The notes beneath the pieces are model-generated. The model saw only the letters and a program-made list of their open reading frames with translations, was not told where the DNA came from and did not search any database. Shown piece by piece: positions 8,207 through 16,694 of a DNA stretch of 30,552 nt. Each line of letters starts with the position of its first letter. Position 1 is the first letter of the stretch. The position numbers were made by a program, and so were the translations under genes. This DNA comes from JBLHHI01 sp047614125 (GTDB taxonomy: Bacteria; Bacteroidota; Bacteroidia; NS11-12g; UBA9320), in contig JBLHHI010000028.1 of the NCBI GenBank assembly GCA_047614125.1, forward strand, positions 1-30,552, written 5' to 3'.

Positions 8207-8365
8207 AGAACCTGATTTTGATTAATATGGGCTTGATTTTCAGCACTTTTGAAAGGTAACGCGTGATTGACAAAGAGATTGTATTTAGGATGGGAATACG
8301 GCTCAAATTAAAATGAAGTGGATAACTTTAATTCATTGACTTTCAACATTAACCGCGCTATATAA

Positions 8366-8394
8366 TTGATGACAACGGATATGTTGTAATTTCG
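8366..8394 (+). promoter_or_regulatory. Candidate promoter of the pheT operon
   Basis: TTG at 8366-8368 and TAATTTCG at 8387-8394 are separated by 18 bases. The -7 box differs from TAnnTTTG at one base. It lies 40 bases before the pheT ATG. The remainder of the gap 8194-8434 shows only the VWA promoter box. Confidence 0.45.
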
Positions 8395-8434
8395 TACTCG
8401 TTTTAACTTTTATCAGCTCAAAAAGCACTCTACC

Positions 8435-10777
8435 ATGTTGGTTTCCTACAATTGGCTAAAATCCATTATCGACTTTGATTACAATCCAGAAGAACTTTCT
8501 GAGCTTTTAACGAATACTGGGTTGGAAGTTGAGAAATTGGTTGAAAAAGAAACCATTCCGGGCGGCTTAAAAGGATTGGTAATTGGGGAGGTGCTCACTT
8601 GCCAGCCTCATCCAAACGCGGATAAACTCTCATTAACTACCGTACGATTAAACCATAGCGAAGAAGTTCAAATAGTTTGTGGCGCTCCGAATGTAGCTGC
8701 TGGCCAGAAGGTGGTAGTAGCACCCGTTAATTGCACCATCTACCCAGCAAATGGCGAACCTTTCAAGATAAAAAAGGCGAAGATAAGAGGTGAAGTTTCG
8801 GAGGGAATGATTTGTGCTGAAGATGAAATTGGTTTGGGCACTGGGCACGATGGCATTCTGGTATTGCCACAAGATGCACCGCTTGGAGCAGAGGCTGCCA
8901 AATATTTTGATGTTCAAGCCGACTACCAAATCGAAATTGGCTTAACACCCAATCGGGGTGAAGCGACATCGCATGTTGGAGTAGCGCGAGATATTCGAGC
9001 CATCAACGGCAAGGCATTGGTTCATAACAAATACCGCTTTGATGCTCCACAGACGTCCCCAATTAAGATTGATGTGCAGACTCTTGAAGGATGCCCGCGC
9101 TATTGTGGCGTATCCTTACGCAATGTTGTTGTTGGAGAGAGTCCGGCATGGCTAAAGGAAAAACTGCAATCCATTAACTTAAAACCAATAAACAATGTGG
9201 TGGATGTTACGAATTATGTACTCCATCATCTGGGTCAGCCCATTCACGCCTTTGATTTGGATAAAATTGGCGGCGATAAAATAGTAGTTCGCATGTCGAA
9301 CAAAGGCGAGAAGCTAACAACCCTTGATGAGGTTGAACGAGAACTAACGGGCAACGAGATGGTGATTGCCGATGCGAGCAAACCTCTAGCCATTGCAGGC
9401 GTTTTTGGTGGCTTGCATTCTGGGGTAACATCCAACACAAAAAATATCTTTATTGAAAGTGCATACTTCGACCCCGCAGTCGTTCGAAAAGGCGCCAAAA
9501 CACATGGTTTAAACACCGATGCTTCTTTCCGATACGAACGCGGATGCGATCCAAACCTTACCATAGAGGCTTTAAATTTGGTGGTACACCTCTTGCAAGA
9601 AAGTTGTGGAGCCACTCCATCTTCTGCTGTTATTGATACAAAACCCGAAGGCTTCGATTGGCTTCAAATTCAATTTAACAACGATTGGCTCAATCGCTTT
9701 TGCGGCACAAACTTACCCACCGAAGAAACTAAGTCCATTCTACAACGTCTTGATATTGAAGTTGTTACCATAGACGGTTCAGGTTTTATTGTAAAAGTGC
9801 CTCCTTTTAGAAGTGAGGTAACACGGGATGTAGACCTAGCCGAAGAGGTATTACGCATTTACGGATTCAACAAGGTGGAAATGCCTTCAACGCTTCGAAT
9901 CGACACAAAACAATTTGGACAACAGACTATAACGAAACGATCCATTCAGAATAAAACGTCTAAATCCTTAACCGGTCTTGGATTTCTTGAAATCATGAAT
10001 AATTCTCAAACCCGAGAAGAATGGGCCAATGTAGATACCGCCGTTCGGCTTTTAAATCCGTTGAGCAACGAATATGCTGTAATGCGCACATCGCTGTTGC
10101 CAGGCGCCTTGCAAGCCATTGGATATAATGTAAATCGAAAAAACAAAAACCTCCAATTCTTTGAGTTTGGCAAAACCTATGGCACTGCGGAAACTGGTTT
10201 TATTGAAAAGCAACATCTCTTCATTTCCAGCACGGGTTTAACGAATGAAAAAAATTGGATAACGAATCCAGATAAATCCGATTTCTTCTTTGTTTCGGGA
10301 ATCGTAACAGGCCTTTTCAATGTTCACGGAATTGCTGCAAGCAGGATGCAAGATTTGGTAACGTTTGGAAAAGCACCAAAGAAGGATGCATTGTTGTTTG
10401 GGATTAAACAAGAGGTTTGTTATGCCGACATCGATTGGAAGAAGTTTGTAAAACTGGCTTCGAAGGTCAAGTTTAACTTAGAAGAAGTTCCGGTTTATCC
10501 GGTAGTTGAACGCGACTTAAGTGTGGTTTTGGATCCGGAACAAAGCTATGCTCAGCTTGAAGGAATTGTACAAAAGACCTGCGGAAAGTATTACAGAGGA
10601 TGTACGGTATTTAGTGTATATGAAGGCGAGAACTTACCCGATGGGAAGAAATCGTACGCCATATCCTACAAACTCTACGACTCCAACCAAACCTTACAAG
10701 ACAAGGTAATCGACACGATTCAACAACGCTTGATAGCAAATCTCGAAAAAGAACTGGATGCACTAATTAGAAAATAA
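8435..10777 (+). CDS. pheT: Phenylalanine-tRNA ligase beta subunit
   Basis: A 780-residue subunit of the heterotetrameric phenylalanyl-tRNA synthetase that charges tRNA(Phe). Domains in order: N-terminal fragment with MLVSYNWLKSIIDF, an EMAP/tRNA-binding OB fold (about 40-150), the B3/B4 editing region (about 210-370, including the NNVVDVTNYVLHHLGQPIHAFD stretch), a B5 domain (about 400-475, DVDLAEEVLRIYGF), the inactive synthetase-like core with LLNPLSNEYAVMRTSLLPG, and a C-terminal FDX-ACB anticodon-binding domain (about 690-780, YPVVERDLSVVLD). Length and domain set are typical for the phylum. The pheS subunit is not in the window. Its stop codon overlaps the next gene's ATG (TAATGA), so the two are translationally coupled. 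Confidence 0.98.
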   Translation: MLVSYNWLKSIIDFDYNPEELSELLTNTGLEVEKLVEKETIPGGLKGLVIGEVLTCQPHPNADKLSLTTVRLNHSEEVQIVCGAPNVAAGQKVVVAPVNCTIYPANGEPFKIKKAKIRGEVSEGMICAEDEIGLGTGHDGILVLPQDAPLGAEAAKYFDVQADYQIEIGLTPNRGEATSHVGVARDIRAINGKALVHNKYRFDAPQTSPIKIDVQTLEGCPRYCGVSLRNVVVGESPAWLKEKLQSINLKPINNVVDVTNYVLHHLGQPIHAFDLDKIGGDKIVVRMSNKGEKLTTLDEVERELTGNEMVIADASKPLAIAGVFGGLHSGVTSNTKNIFIESAYFDPAVVRKGAKTHGLNTDASFRYERGCDPNLTIEALNLVVHLLQESCGATPSSAVIDTKPEGFDWLQIQFNNDWLNRFCGTNLPTEETKSILQRLDIEVVTIDGSGFIVKVPPFRSEVTRDVDLAEEVLRIYGFNKVEMPSTLRIDTKQFGQQTITKRSIQNKTSKSLTGLGFLEIMNNSQTREEWANVDTAVRLLNPLSNEYAVMRTSLLPGALQAIGYNVNRKNKNLQFFEFGKTYGTAETGFIEKQHLFISSTGLTNEKNWITNPDKSDFFFVSGIVTGLFNVHGIAASRMQDLVTFGKAPKKDALLFGIKQEVCYADIDWKKFVKLASKVKFNLEEVPVYPVVERDLSVVLDPEQSYAQLEGIVQKTCGKYYRGCTVFSVYEGENLPDGKKSYAISYKLYDSNQTLQDKVIDTIQQRLIANLEKELDALIRK

Positions 10778-11076
10778 TGACCGATTTCAATCATACCCTC
10801 ATTCATTTGGAAGACTTGTTGTTGGAGCAAGTGGAACGATTAAGGTCGTTAGTAGCTGAAAATCAGAAGTTAAAGAACAATATTGATGGAATGCAGGATG
10901 AAATCAAAAGTCAAAAAAACATCATTAAAGATTTAGAGGAGAAGAATAAATTAGTTAAAATTGCGGAGACTATCTCTGAGAATAAAGCAGATCAAACGGT
11001 TTTGAAAAAGACGATTGAAAAGTACATAACAGAGATTGATCGATGCATAGCACTGGTAAACGCAAGTGATAATTAG
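10777..11076 (+). CDS. Small coiled-coil protein, ZapB-like candidate
   Basis: A 99-residue, highly charged protein predicted from its heptad-like pattern to form a long coiled coil (about residues 10-65: LEDLLLEQVERLRSLVAENQ followed by further Lys/Glu-rich heptads) and a short helical C-terminal part. No signal peptide or membrane segment. The ATG overlaps the pheT stop by one base, and the TAG stop is followed after three bases by the zapA start, so it is locked between pheT and zapA. Its size, coiled-coil nature and position next to zapA suggest a partner of ZapA in cell division, by analogy with ZapB of Enterobacteria; this is inference and there is no clear sequence motif for it. Confidence 0.85.
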   Translation: MTDFNHTLIHLEDLLLEQVERLRSLVAENQKLKNNIDGMQDEIKSQKNIIKDLEEKNKLVKIAETISENKADQTVLKKTIEKYITEIDRCIALVNASDN

Positions 11077-11079
11077 TGT

Positions 11080-11379
11080 TTGGAAAGCGAAAACAATGAA
11101 ATATCGATAAAAGTTTCCATTGGCGATCGGCAATATCCCTTAAAAATTGCGGCGTCGGAGGAAGAGTTTGTGCGTGGAGCAGCTAGGTTGATAAACGACA
11201 AGGCCAAGTTCTACCATGACAATTTTTCGGTGAAAGATAAACAGGATTCATTAGCCATGGCGGCCTTAGAATTTGCATCAGAAATGTTGTCATTAAAAAC
11301 AACAATGGAAAAGCAAGACCACCATTTGACTCAAAAACTCGCCCACTTCCAACACCTAATTACATCTGCAAATAATTGA
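11080..11379 (+). CDS. zapA: Cell division protein ZapA
   Basis: A 99-residue ZapA-family protein that bundles FtsZ filaments at the division ring. The N-terminal beta-rich head (ISIKVSIGDRQYPLKI) and following helices with DKQDSLAMAALEFASEML match Bacteroidota ZapA; the C-terminus is a coiled-coil tail. The start must be the TTG at 11080, because no in-frame ATG precedes the conserved head and the frame is closed by TAG at 11074. That TAG is the stop of the upstream coiled-coil gene, which lies in the same reading frame, so only TAG-TGT separates the two coding regions. Translation of zapA is probably by re-initiation. The rny gene follows after 55 bases. Confidence 0.9.
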   Translation: MESENNEISIKVSIGDRQYPLKIAASEEEFVRGAARLINDKAKFYHDNFSVKDKQDSLAMAALEFASEMLSLKTTMEKQDHHLTQKLAHFQHLITSANN

Positions 11380-11396
11380 TATACAAACATTTAAGT

Positions 11397-11427
11397 TGTT
11401 TGTAAAACTTGTAAACGTAAATTAGAA
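11397..11427 (+). promoter_or_regulatory. Candidate promoter of rny
   Basis: In the 55-base gap before rny, TTG is followed after 19 bases by TAAATTAG, a partial match to TAnnTTTG. It would give rny its own transcription start in addition to read-through from pheT-zapA. Weak evidence. Confidence 0.3.
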
Positions 11428-11434
11428 AACAAAC

Positions 11435-13006
11435 ATGGATGTATTCACAATTGTAGCTGCCTTAGTAGGCCTACTGGTTGGAGGAGGAATAAGTTTCTTC
11501 ATTTTCAATAAGAGTTCTACCGAAAAAGCTGCGAGCTTGATGAAGGAGGCTGAGCGCAATGCCGGCGCGCTGATTCGCGAATCGGAAGACAAGGCACGGC
11601 AGTACAAGAAAACTCGAGAATTGGAAGCCAAAGAAAAATTCTTGCAGTTAAAACAAGATCACGAACGCGAAGTTCGAGATCGCGAAAAAGAGCTGAGTAA
11701 CAACGAACACGAGCTTCGCAAAAAAGAACAAAGCCTTTCCGATAAAATCAACCACAACGAACGAAAAGAAAAAGACCTAGAAACCGTTAAAGCTACGCTC
11801 AATCAGCAACTCGAGGTGGTTAACATCAAGCGAGAAGAGGTTGAAAAAATTCATTTAAGTCAGGTTAAGCAATTGGAAAAAATTGCAGGACTAACTGCCG
11901 AGGAGGCTAAAAAAGACTTAGTGGAAGCACTTAAGGATGAAGCCAAAACGGACGCGCTCGCTCAAGTTAAGGGCATTGTTGAAGAAGCCAAGTTAACCGC
12001 TACGAAGGATGCAAAGCGAATGATTTTGCAAACCATACAACGTACTGCGGCGGAACAATCCATCGAAAATACGGTTACCGTATTTCACATTGAAAACGAT
12101 GAAGTTAAGGGCCGGATTATTGGCCGAGAAGGTCGAAACATTCGCGCCTTGGAATCTGCAACCGGAATTGAAATAATTGTTGACGATACCCCAGAAGCCA
12201 TCATCTTATCGGGCTTTGATCCGGTACGAAGAGAGGTAGCTCGATTGTCGCTTCACCGCTTAATTACCGATGGAAGAATTCATCCAGCTCGGATTGAGGA
12301 AGTGGTTGAAAAAACCCGAAAAGATATAGAAGCTGAAATTCTAGAACATGGAGAACGAGCTGTTATAGATTTAGGAATCAACGGCTTACACCCAGAACTG
12401 ATTCGAATTGTTGGCCGCATGCGCTACCGTTCGAGTTACGGACAAAACTTATTGCAACACAGCCGAGAAGTGGCCAACATGTGCGCAATCATGGCCGCCG
12501 AATTTGGATTGGACGCCAAAATGGCCAAACGCGCTGGCTTGCTGCACGATATTGGCAAGGTACCCGATGAAGATGCCGAAATGCCACACGCTCTGCTGGG
12601 AATGAAGTGGGCGCAGAAATACGGTGAACATCCGGATGTTTGCAACGCCATTGGTGCTCACCACGACGAAATTGAAATGACGTGCCTACTTGCACCCATT
12701 GTTCAATCGTGCGATGCTATTTCGGGCTCCAGACCTGGTGCTCGACGCGAAGACAGCGAAGCCTACATTAAACGCTTACAAGATCTTGAAAAACTAGCCC
12801 TTGGCTTTAACGGGGTTGAAAAAGCCTTTGCCATTCAGGCCGGAAGAGAGCTGAGAGTAATTGTTGATAGCGACGTGCTGGAAGACAAAAACGCCGATTT
12901 GCTTTCGTTCGACATAAGCCAGAAAATCATGAAAGAAATGATTTATCCAGGGCAAATTAAAGTAACAGTTATCCGCGAACGAAGAGCAGTAAACTACGCG
13001 AAATAG
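11435..13006 (+). CDS. rny: Ribonuclease Y
   Basis: A 523-residue membrane-anchored endoribonuclease that starts mRNA decay. It has one N-terminal membrane segment (about residues 4-24, rich in Val, Gly and Phe), a long charged coiled coil (about 30-200), a KH RNA-binding domain (GRIIGREGRNIRALE, about 227-241) and an HD phosphohydrolase domain with the metal-binding LLHDIGKVPD motif near residue 370. Length is normal. It closes the pheT-zapA-rny run; a very strong terminator begins 28 bases after its stop. With pnp in the same window, two main RNA decay enzymes are near each other but on opposite strands and separated by 6 kb. Confidence 0.97.
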   Translation: MDVFTIVAALVGLLVGGGISFFIFNKSSTEKAASLMKEAERNAGALIRESEDKARQYKKTRELEAKEKFLQLKQDHEREVRDREKELSNNEHELRKKEQSLSDKINHNERKEKDLETVKATLNQQLEVVNIKREEVEKIHLSQVKQLEKIAGLTAEEAKKDLVEALKDEAKTDALAQVKGIVEEAKLTATKDAKRMILQTIQRTAAEQSIENTVTVFHIENDEVKGRIIGREGRNIRALESATGIEIIVDDTPEAIILSGFDPVRREVARLSLHRLITDGRIHPARIEEVVEKTRKDIEAEILEHGERAVIDLGINGLHPELIRIVGRMRYRSSYGQNLLQHSREVANMCAIMAAEFGLDAKMAKRAGLLHDIGKVPDEDAEMPHALLGMKWAQKYGEHPDVCNAIGAHHDEIEMTCLLAPIVQSCDAISGSRPGARREDSEAYIKRLQDLEKLALGFNGVEKAFAIQAGRELRVIVDSDVLEDKNADLLSFDISQKIMKEMIYPGQIKVTVIRERRAVNYAK

Positions 13007-13033
13007 GCTGTGCTCATTTTAAGACATAGTATT

Positions 13034-13069
13034 AAAAAGGTCGGTGTTCGAAAGAACCTCGACCTTTTT
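13034..13069 (+). terminator. Rho-independent terminator of rny
   Basis: AAAAAGGTCG and CGACCTTTTT form a perfect ten-base outer stem; GTTC and GAAC extend it above a two-base internal loop, closed by a GAAA tetraloop. The T-run ends directly at the ATG of the next gene at 13070. Confidence 0.93.
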
Positions 13070-13825
13070 ATGGTCTTGTTTTTAGCATCGAATATTTCGT
13101 TCTTTAGCTGTTCTAGGCATTTTGATTCTGCTGCGAATACTTCAGCATCCGATTCCGCCTCTTTGTCGAACGATTTGTTGCAGGTAATTAATCATGAACC
13201 CAGTGTTCCGGCCGATGACACCTTAGACCAGTTGATGCGAAAGGCTGGAATGATTGATGTACAGCAAATTAATCCGCGCATTCTAGTTCACTTGCGATAC
13301 CAGACGGAAGACAATTTTTTACAGCGCAACTTTTATGGAAATCTCACAAATGCATATGCCGAATATCACACTGCGCATTTGCTGAGCAAGGCACAACATT
13401 TATTGGATTCGGCCGGAAATGGAGAACGTCTATTAGTTTGGGATGCCGCACGACCGCTCCACTGTCAACAATTAATGTGGGATGCTTTGGATATGCCGTT
13501 TGAGGAACGAACGAAGTACGTGAGCAACCCGAAAAATCATTCGCTGCACAACTACGGTTGCGCAGTCGATGTGACCCTCGTTGATTCGAGCGGCACCCAA
13601 CTCGACATGGGAACTGATTTCGACAATTTTTCTCCGCTGGCTCAACCATGGTACGAACCTTTTAACATAGACATGGGCATCTTGTCGCACAAACAGTGGA
13701 GGAACCGTTTTAAGTTGAGAACCGTTATGAAACAGGTTGGCTTTACCAGTTTGAGTTCGGAATGGTGGCATTTTAATTCGTGCTCGCGAACATATGCCAA
13801 GGAGCATTTTCGAATGGTTGAATGA
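13070..13825 (+). CDS. ddpX: D-alanyl-D-alanine dipeptidase, VanX/DdpX family (peptidase M15D)
   Basis: A zinc dipeptidase expected to cleave D-Ala-D-Ala, for cell-wall turnover or nutrient use. Counting from the ATG at 13070 (251 residues), the metal ligands are in SLHNYGCAVDV (His160, Asp167) and EWWHF (catalytic Glu231, His234), and AARPL supplies the conserved Arg. The first 15 residues are hydrophobic and end in SFFSC, an imperfect lipoprotein or signal-peptide site, so the enzyme is probably exported. A longer frame opens with GTG at 13010, but that part lies in the rny terminator hairpin and would put 20 charged residues before the signal peptide, so I prefer 13070. It is not in a van-type resistance cluster; no vanA/vanH-like genes are present. 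The symbol indicates family only. Confidence 0.85.
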   Translation: MVLFLASNISFFSCSRHFDSAANTSASDSASLSNDLLQVINHEPSVPADDTLDQLMRKAGMIDVQQINPRILVHLRYQTEDNFLQRNFYGNLTNAYAEYHTAHLLSKAQHLLDSAGNGERLLVWDAARPLHCQQLMWDALDMPFEERTKYVSNPKNHSLHNYGCAVDVTLVDSSGTQLDMGTDFDNFSPLAQPWYEPFNIDMGILSHKQWRNRFKLRTVMKQVGFTSLSSEWWHFNSCSRTYAKEHFRMVE

Positions 13826-13851
13826 TTATGAAACAACACGCTATTCGAAAC

Positions 13852-15318
13852 TTATTCCGAACCTAACACTCCCATAGCATAGGCCGCGTACAATAAACTT
13901 TGTTCCTTTTTGCTTAGCCATTCAAGTTGTTTTACTTGAGCATTGATGTAACCTTGCTCGCGCATGTTAACTAAAAAGAGTGAACTTTCCCCGGCAAAAA
14001 ACAGCCTTCGCTCTGCATTTAGGAGTATTTCATAATCCATCAAAATTTGGGAAGATGTCTGCAATTGTTCTTCGGCTAATTTCAAATTATTTATGGCAAT
14101 AAGTGCACTGTTGTAAATGTTGTAACTAAAATTATCCAATTCAAGAGCAGTCTCCTGTAATTTCAATTTGGCTAGTTGCAGTTCGCCTCGCTCTTTACGC
14201 AAAAAAAGTGATGTTGAAAATTGTAATCCTACCATATAGTTGTTGGGAGAAAAACCGGCTATCATCTGGTTCCCAACTGGCTCGTTAATAGCATTGTAAT
14301 TAATGTTCAGATTTGGTTTCAATTGTTCTTTTTTCCAACGCACTTGAACTTCCAACTGAGCCATTTTATTTTGAAGCTGCAAGAAGTAAGGATGCATGGA
14401 CAAATTAGAATCTATTTTTTGTGAGCGATACAGGTAGTTGGAAACCATTAAAATAGACTCTTGGCTCATGGGTTGTATTTGATTTAAATGGGTCAAATCC
14501 GGTTGATCATTAACCCATAAAAAGGCAGCCACCTCTCGCTTGGCATTTTCTAGATTGTTTAAAGCAGATTCGAGCATGACGAGACGCTGGTTAAGTTGAA
14601 TGTTCGCTTCTACAGAATCTATGGCCGCTCGGTCGCCCAAGATTACTTCTCGCCGAACTCCTTCAAAACGGAAACGAGCTGCCGAGTATGCTTCTTGATA
14701 TGATTTCAAAACGTGATGGGCATTGAACCATTTCCAATACGACATCCCAGCTTCTAATACCAAGGTATTGCGGATTAAACTTCGTTGAAAATCTGTGTTT
14801 TCTTCATAAAGCAAGGCAAGATTACGCTCCGTGCGTTCCCCATCAATAAATAAGCCTCTACCGATTGGTAAACTTACACCAATTTTAACTAGACCGCCCA
14901 TAGGTGTGGTGTTTTCAGGATTGATATAGGCACCGGAATTTTGTTCAAACCCCGTTTTAACTTCTAATCCAAAGGGAGTATTTACACTAAGGTTTGATTC
15001 CGAATACGTGTAATAATGTATATTTTCAAACTGTTTCTGGTTAAAGGTTGAGGTAAGTTTTGGGTCAAATCCACCTCGTGCCGCCATTACCGCCGCTTTT
15101 CCTTTTTCTATTTGTAAATCAGCCTGCTTAGAGACAGGGTGTTCCAAGAGCACTAGGTCAATAAAATCGTTGTAATTCAGCACTACGCTTGAGTCTGCAT
15201 GAAGGTTTTGAGCCGAAAGCGTGTTAAATGCAAAAGACCATAGGATGCTTAAAAGCAAACTCGGCAAAAATCTAAGTTCCAAAGTTGCCAGCTTTTTAAT
15301 GCGATTATTTCGAATCAT
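13852..15318 (-). CDS. TolC-family outer membrane efflux channel
   Basis: A 488-residue outer membrane factor. A basic N-terminus and hydrophobic segment (LPSLLLSILWSFAF) end in LSAQ, a normal signal-peptide end. The mature protein shows two repeats of long amphipathic helices with periodic Gln, Asn, Leu and Ala, typical of the TolC alpha-barrel, with beta segments (LTSTFNQKQFEN; VGLQFSTSLF) for the membrane barrel. It should form the exit duct of the tripartite exporter whose inner membrane pump and adaptor are encoded directly upstream. Its start overlaps the adaptor's end by 14 bases, so it is translated with the operon. The substrate is unknown. Confidence 0.9.
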   Translation of the reverse strand: MIRNNRIKKLATLELRFLPSLLLSILWSFAFNTLSAQNLHADSSVVLNYNDFIDLVLLEHPVSKQADLQIEKGKAAVMAARGGFDPKLTSTFNQKQFENIHYYTYSESNLSVNTPFGLEVKTGFEQNSGAYINPENTTPMGGLVKIGVSLPIGRGLFIDGERTERNLALLYEENTDFQRSLIRNTLVLEAGMSYWKWFNAHHVLKSYQEAYSAARFRFEGVRREVILGDRAAIDSVEANIQLNQRLVMLESALNNLENAKREVAAFLWVNDQPDLTHLNQIQPMSQESILMVSNYLYRSQKIDSNLSMHPYFLQLQNKMAQLEVQVRWKKEQLKPNLNINYNAINEPVGNQMIAGFSPNNYMVGLQFSTSLFLRKERGELQLAKLKLQETALELDNFSYNIYNSALIAINNLKLAEEQLQTSSQILMDYEILLNAERRLFFAGESSLFLVNMREQGYINAQVKQLEWLSKKEQSLLYAAYAMGVLGSE

Positions 15319-16675
15319 TATCGGTTTTCAGCTTTTTGTCTTCATTTATTTGGCTTTTGGTATAAAAATCTGGAGGAAATCCGTTAACCTGTCTCCAAAC
15401 CTCGTATCCAATGCGAACATTTTTCAATAACAGGAGGCTTTTACTTCCAGACCCCACGCGCAGGGCCTTTGGCCATTCCTTATCATTCGAATCCGGTGCT
15501 ACTAAAACACGATACATTCCGTTGGTTGAGATGTTGTTGTCAATTGCAAAGACCACTCCACCAAAGGTTCCGAAGCTTGTATTAGGCCAGCCAGAAAATA
15601 TAATTGCCGGCCATCCATCAAACTGTACCCTTGTTTTTTGTCCTTTTTGGATGAGTGGCAAATCAATTGGGCGCACATACATTTCCACCGCCAATTGATA
15701 CGAACTTGGAACAATGCTTATGATTCCGTCACCCGCTTTTATCGTTTCTCCTATTCCAGATTGAATCACTTTAGTTAGATAACCATCTTGAGGTGCCAGT
15801 ATGAAATACATTCCAGACCGAATTGAGTAATTCACAAATTGGTTTTGCAACTTAGTTACATCTATTTCCGCAGTGTACATATCCGACAACGCTGTAAACT
15901 TGAAGGATTCGGCCTTTGAAACATCATCCATGTACTGTGTTTTTATCGAGACTAAATCGATTTCTGCATTAATTTTTTCATTCCTGGTTGAAAGCAATTT
16001 ATTCTCCGCTGATATTTTATTGGCCAATGCCTTTTGCAGACTTAATCGCCTATTTTCCAAATCCGTAAGTGACTGCAATCCATCATTAAAGAGCGATTCG
16101 TAACGCTCGTATTGCTTTTGTGCAATTTCGTAGTTTTGTTGCGCAGCCAATAAAGAAATACTATCGCTCATTACCTTTAAGTTTGCCTGCATAAACTTGT
16201 TCTTTGTTTGTTTAAGCTTTAAGCGGCCCGTTTCAGAAAGCGCGTCGATTTGGTTGTCAAGTGATCGAACTTTCTCCATGTAGGCTTTAACGGTAAGTTC
16301 TTTGGCGCGCAGCTGAGATTCAGTTCGTTCAACAAGATTTGGATCCAAGTAAATGTCCTTTATCTCTGATAAAAATACAATGGTATCCCCCTTGTTTACA
16401 AAATCGCCTTCCTTGGCAAACCACTTTTCTATTCTCCCATCAATTATTGAGTTAACAGTTTGCGGACGTTGGTCAGGTCGGAGTGTGGTTACGTAGCCCG
16501 TGCTTCGTACACTTTGGGTCCAAGGCAAAAACATAAATCCAATGAAAATTAATAGAAAAAATACTAATAAGCGTATGAACACTTGTCCAGAAGACTTTGC
16601 TTCAACTGCTTCAAGGTTGGAGTACCTCGTTGTGTGAACCTGTTTATTAATGCTGTATCTTGAAATATTTAACAT
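15305..16675 (-). CDS. HlyD-family periplasmic adaptor of an ABC exporter
   Basis: A 456-residue membrane fusion protein. One membrane segment near residues 31-50 (FIRLLVFFLLIFIGFMFLPW) is followed by a lipoyl-like half motif (GRIEKWFAKEGDFVNKGD), a long helical hairpin (about 110-270) and a second lipoyl/beta-barrel part (FILAPQDGYLTKV, then IGETIKAGDGIISIVP). It links the ABC pump in the inner membrane to the TolC-like channel. It lies 19 bases after the ABC gene and overlaps the TolC gene by 14 bases. The hairpin is long, as in HlyD-type rather than MacA-type adaptors, but substrate class cannot be told. Confidence 0.9.
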   Translation of the reverse strand: MLNISRYSINKQVHTTRYSNLEAVEAKSSGQVFIRLLVFFLLIFIGFMFLPWTQSVRSTGYVTTLRPDQRPQTVNSIIDGRIEKWFAKEGDFVNKGDTIVFLSEIKDIYLDPNLVERTESQLRAKELTVKAYMEKVRSLDNQIDALSETGRLKLKQTKNKFMQANLKVMSDSISLLAAQQNYEIAQKQYERYESLFNDGLQSLTDLENRRLSLQKALANKISAENKLLSTRNEKINAEIDLVSIKTQYMDDVSKAESFKFTALSDMYTAEIDVTKLQNQFVNYSIRSGMYFILAPQDGYLTKVIQSGIGETIKAGDGIISIVPSSYQLAVEMYVRPIDLPLIQKGQKTRVQFDGWPAIIFSGWPNTSFGTFGGVVFAIDNNISTNGMYRVLVAPDSNDKEWPKALRVGSGSKSLLLLKNVRIGYEVWRQVNGFPPDFYTKSQINEDKKLKTDNDSK

Positions 16676-16694
16676 TGGTGCTTCAATTTGTTGG

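Noticed and set aside
11380..11434. 6S RNA next to zapA
   Set aside because: Some bacteria have 6S RNA beside zapA, but this gap is only 55 bases and cannot hold it.
13010..13069. GTG-initiated extension of the dipeptidase
   Set aside because: These 20 codons lie over the rny terminator hairpin and would precede the signal peptide with charged residues.
13070..13825. Vancomycin resistance gene vanX
   Set aside because: Family similarity only; there are no vanH/vanA or vanRS-like neighbours, so a wall-turnover or nutritional dipeptidase is more likely.
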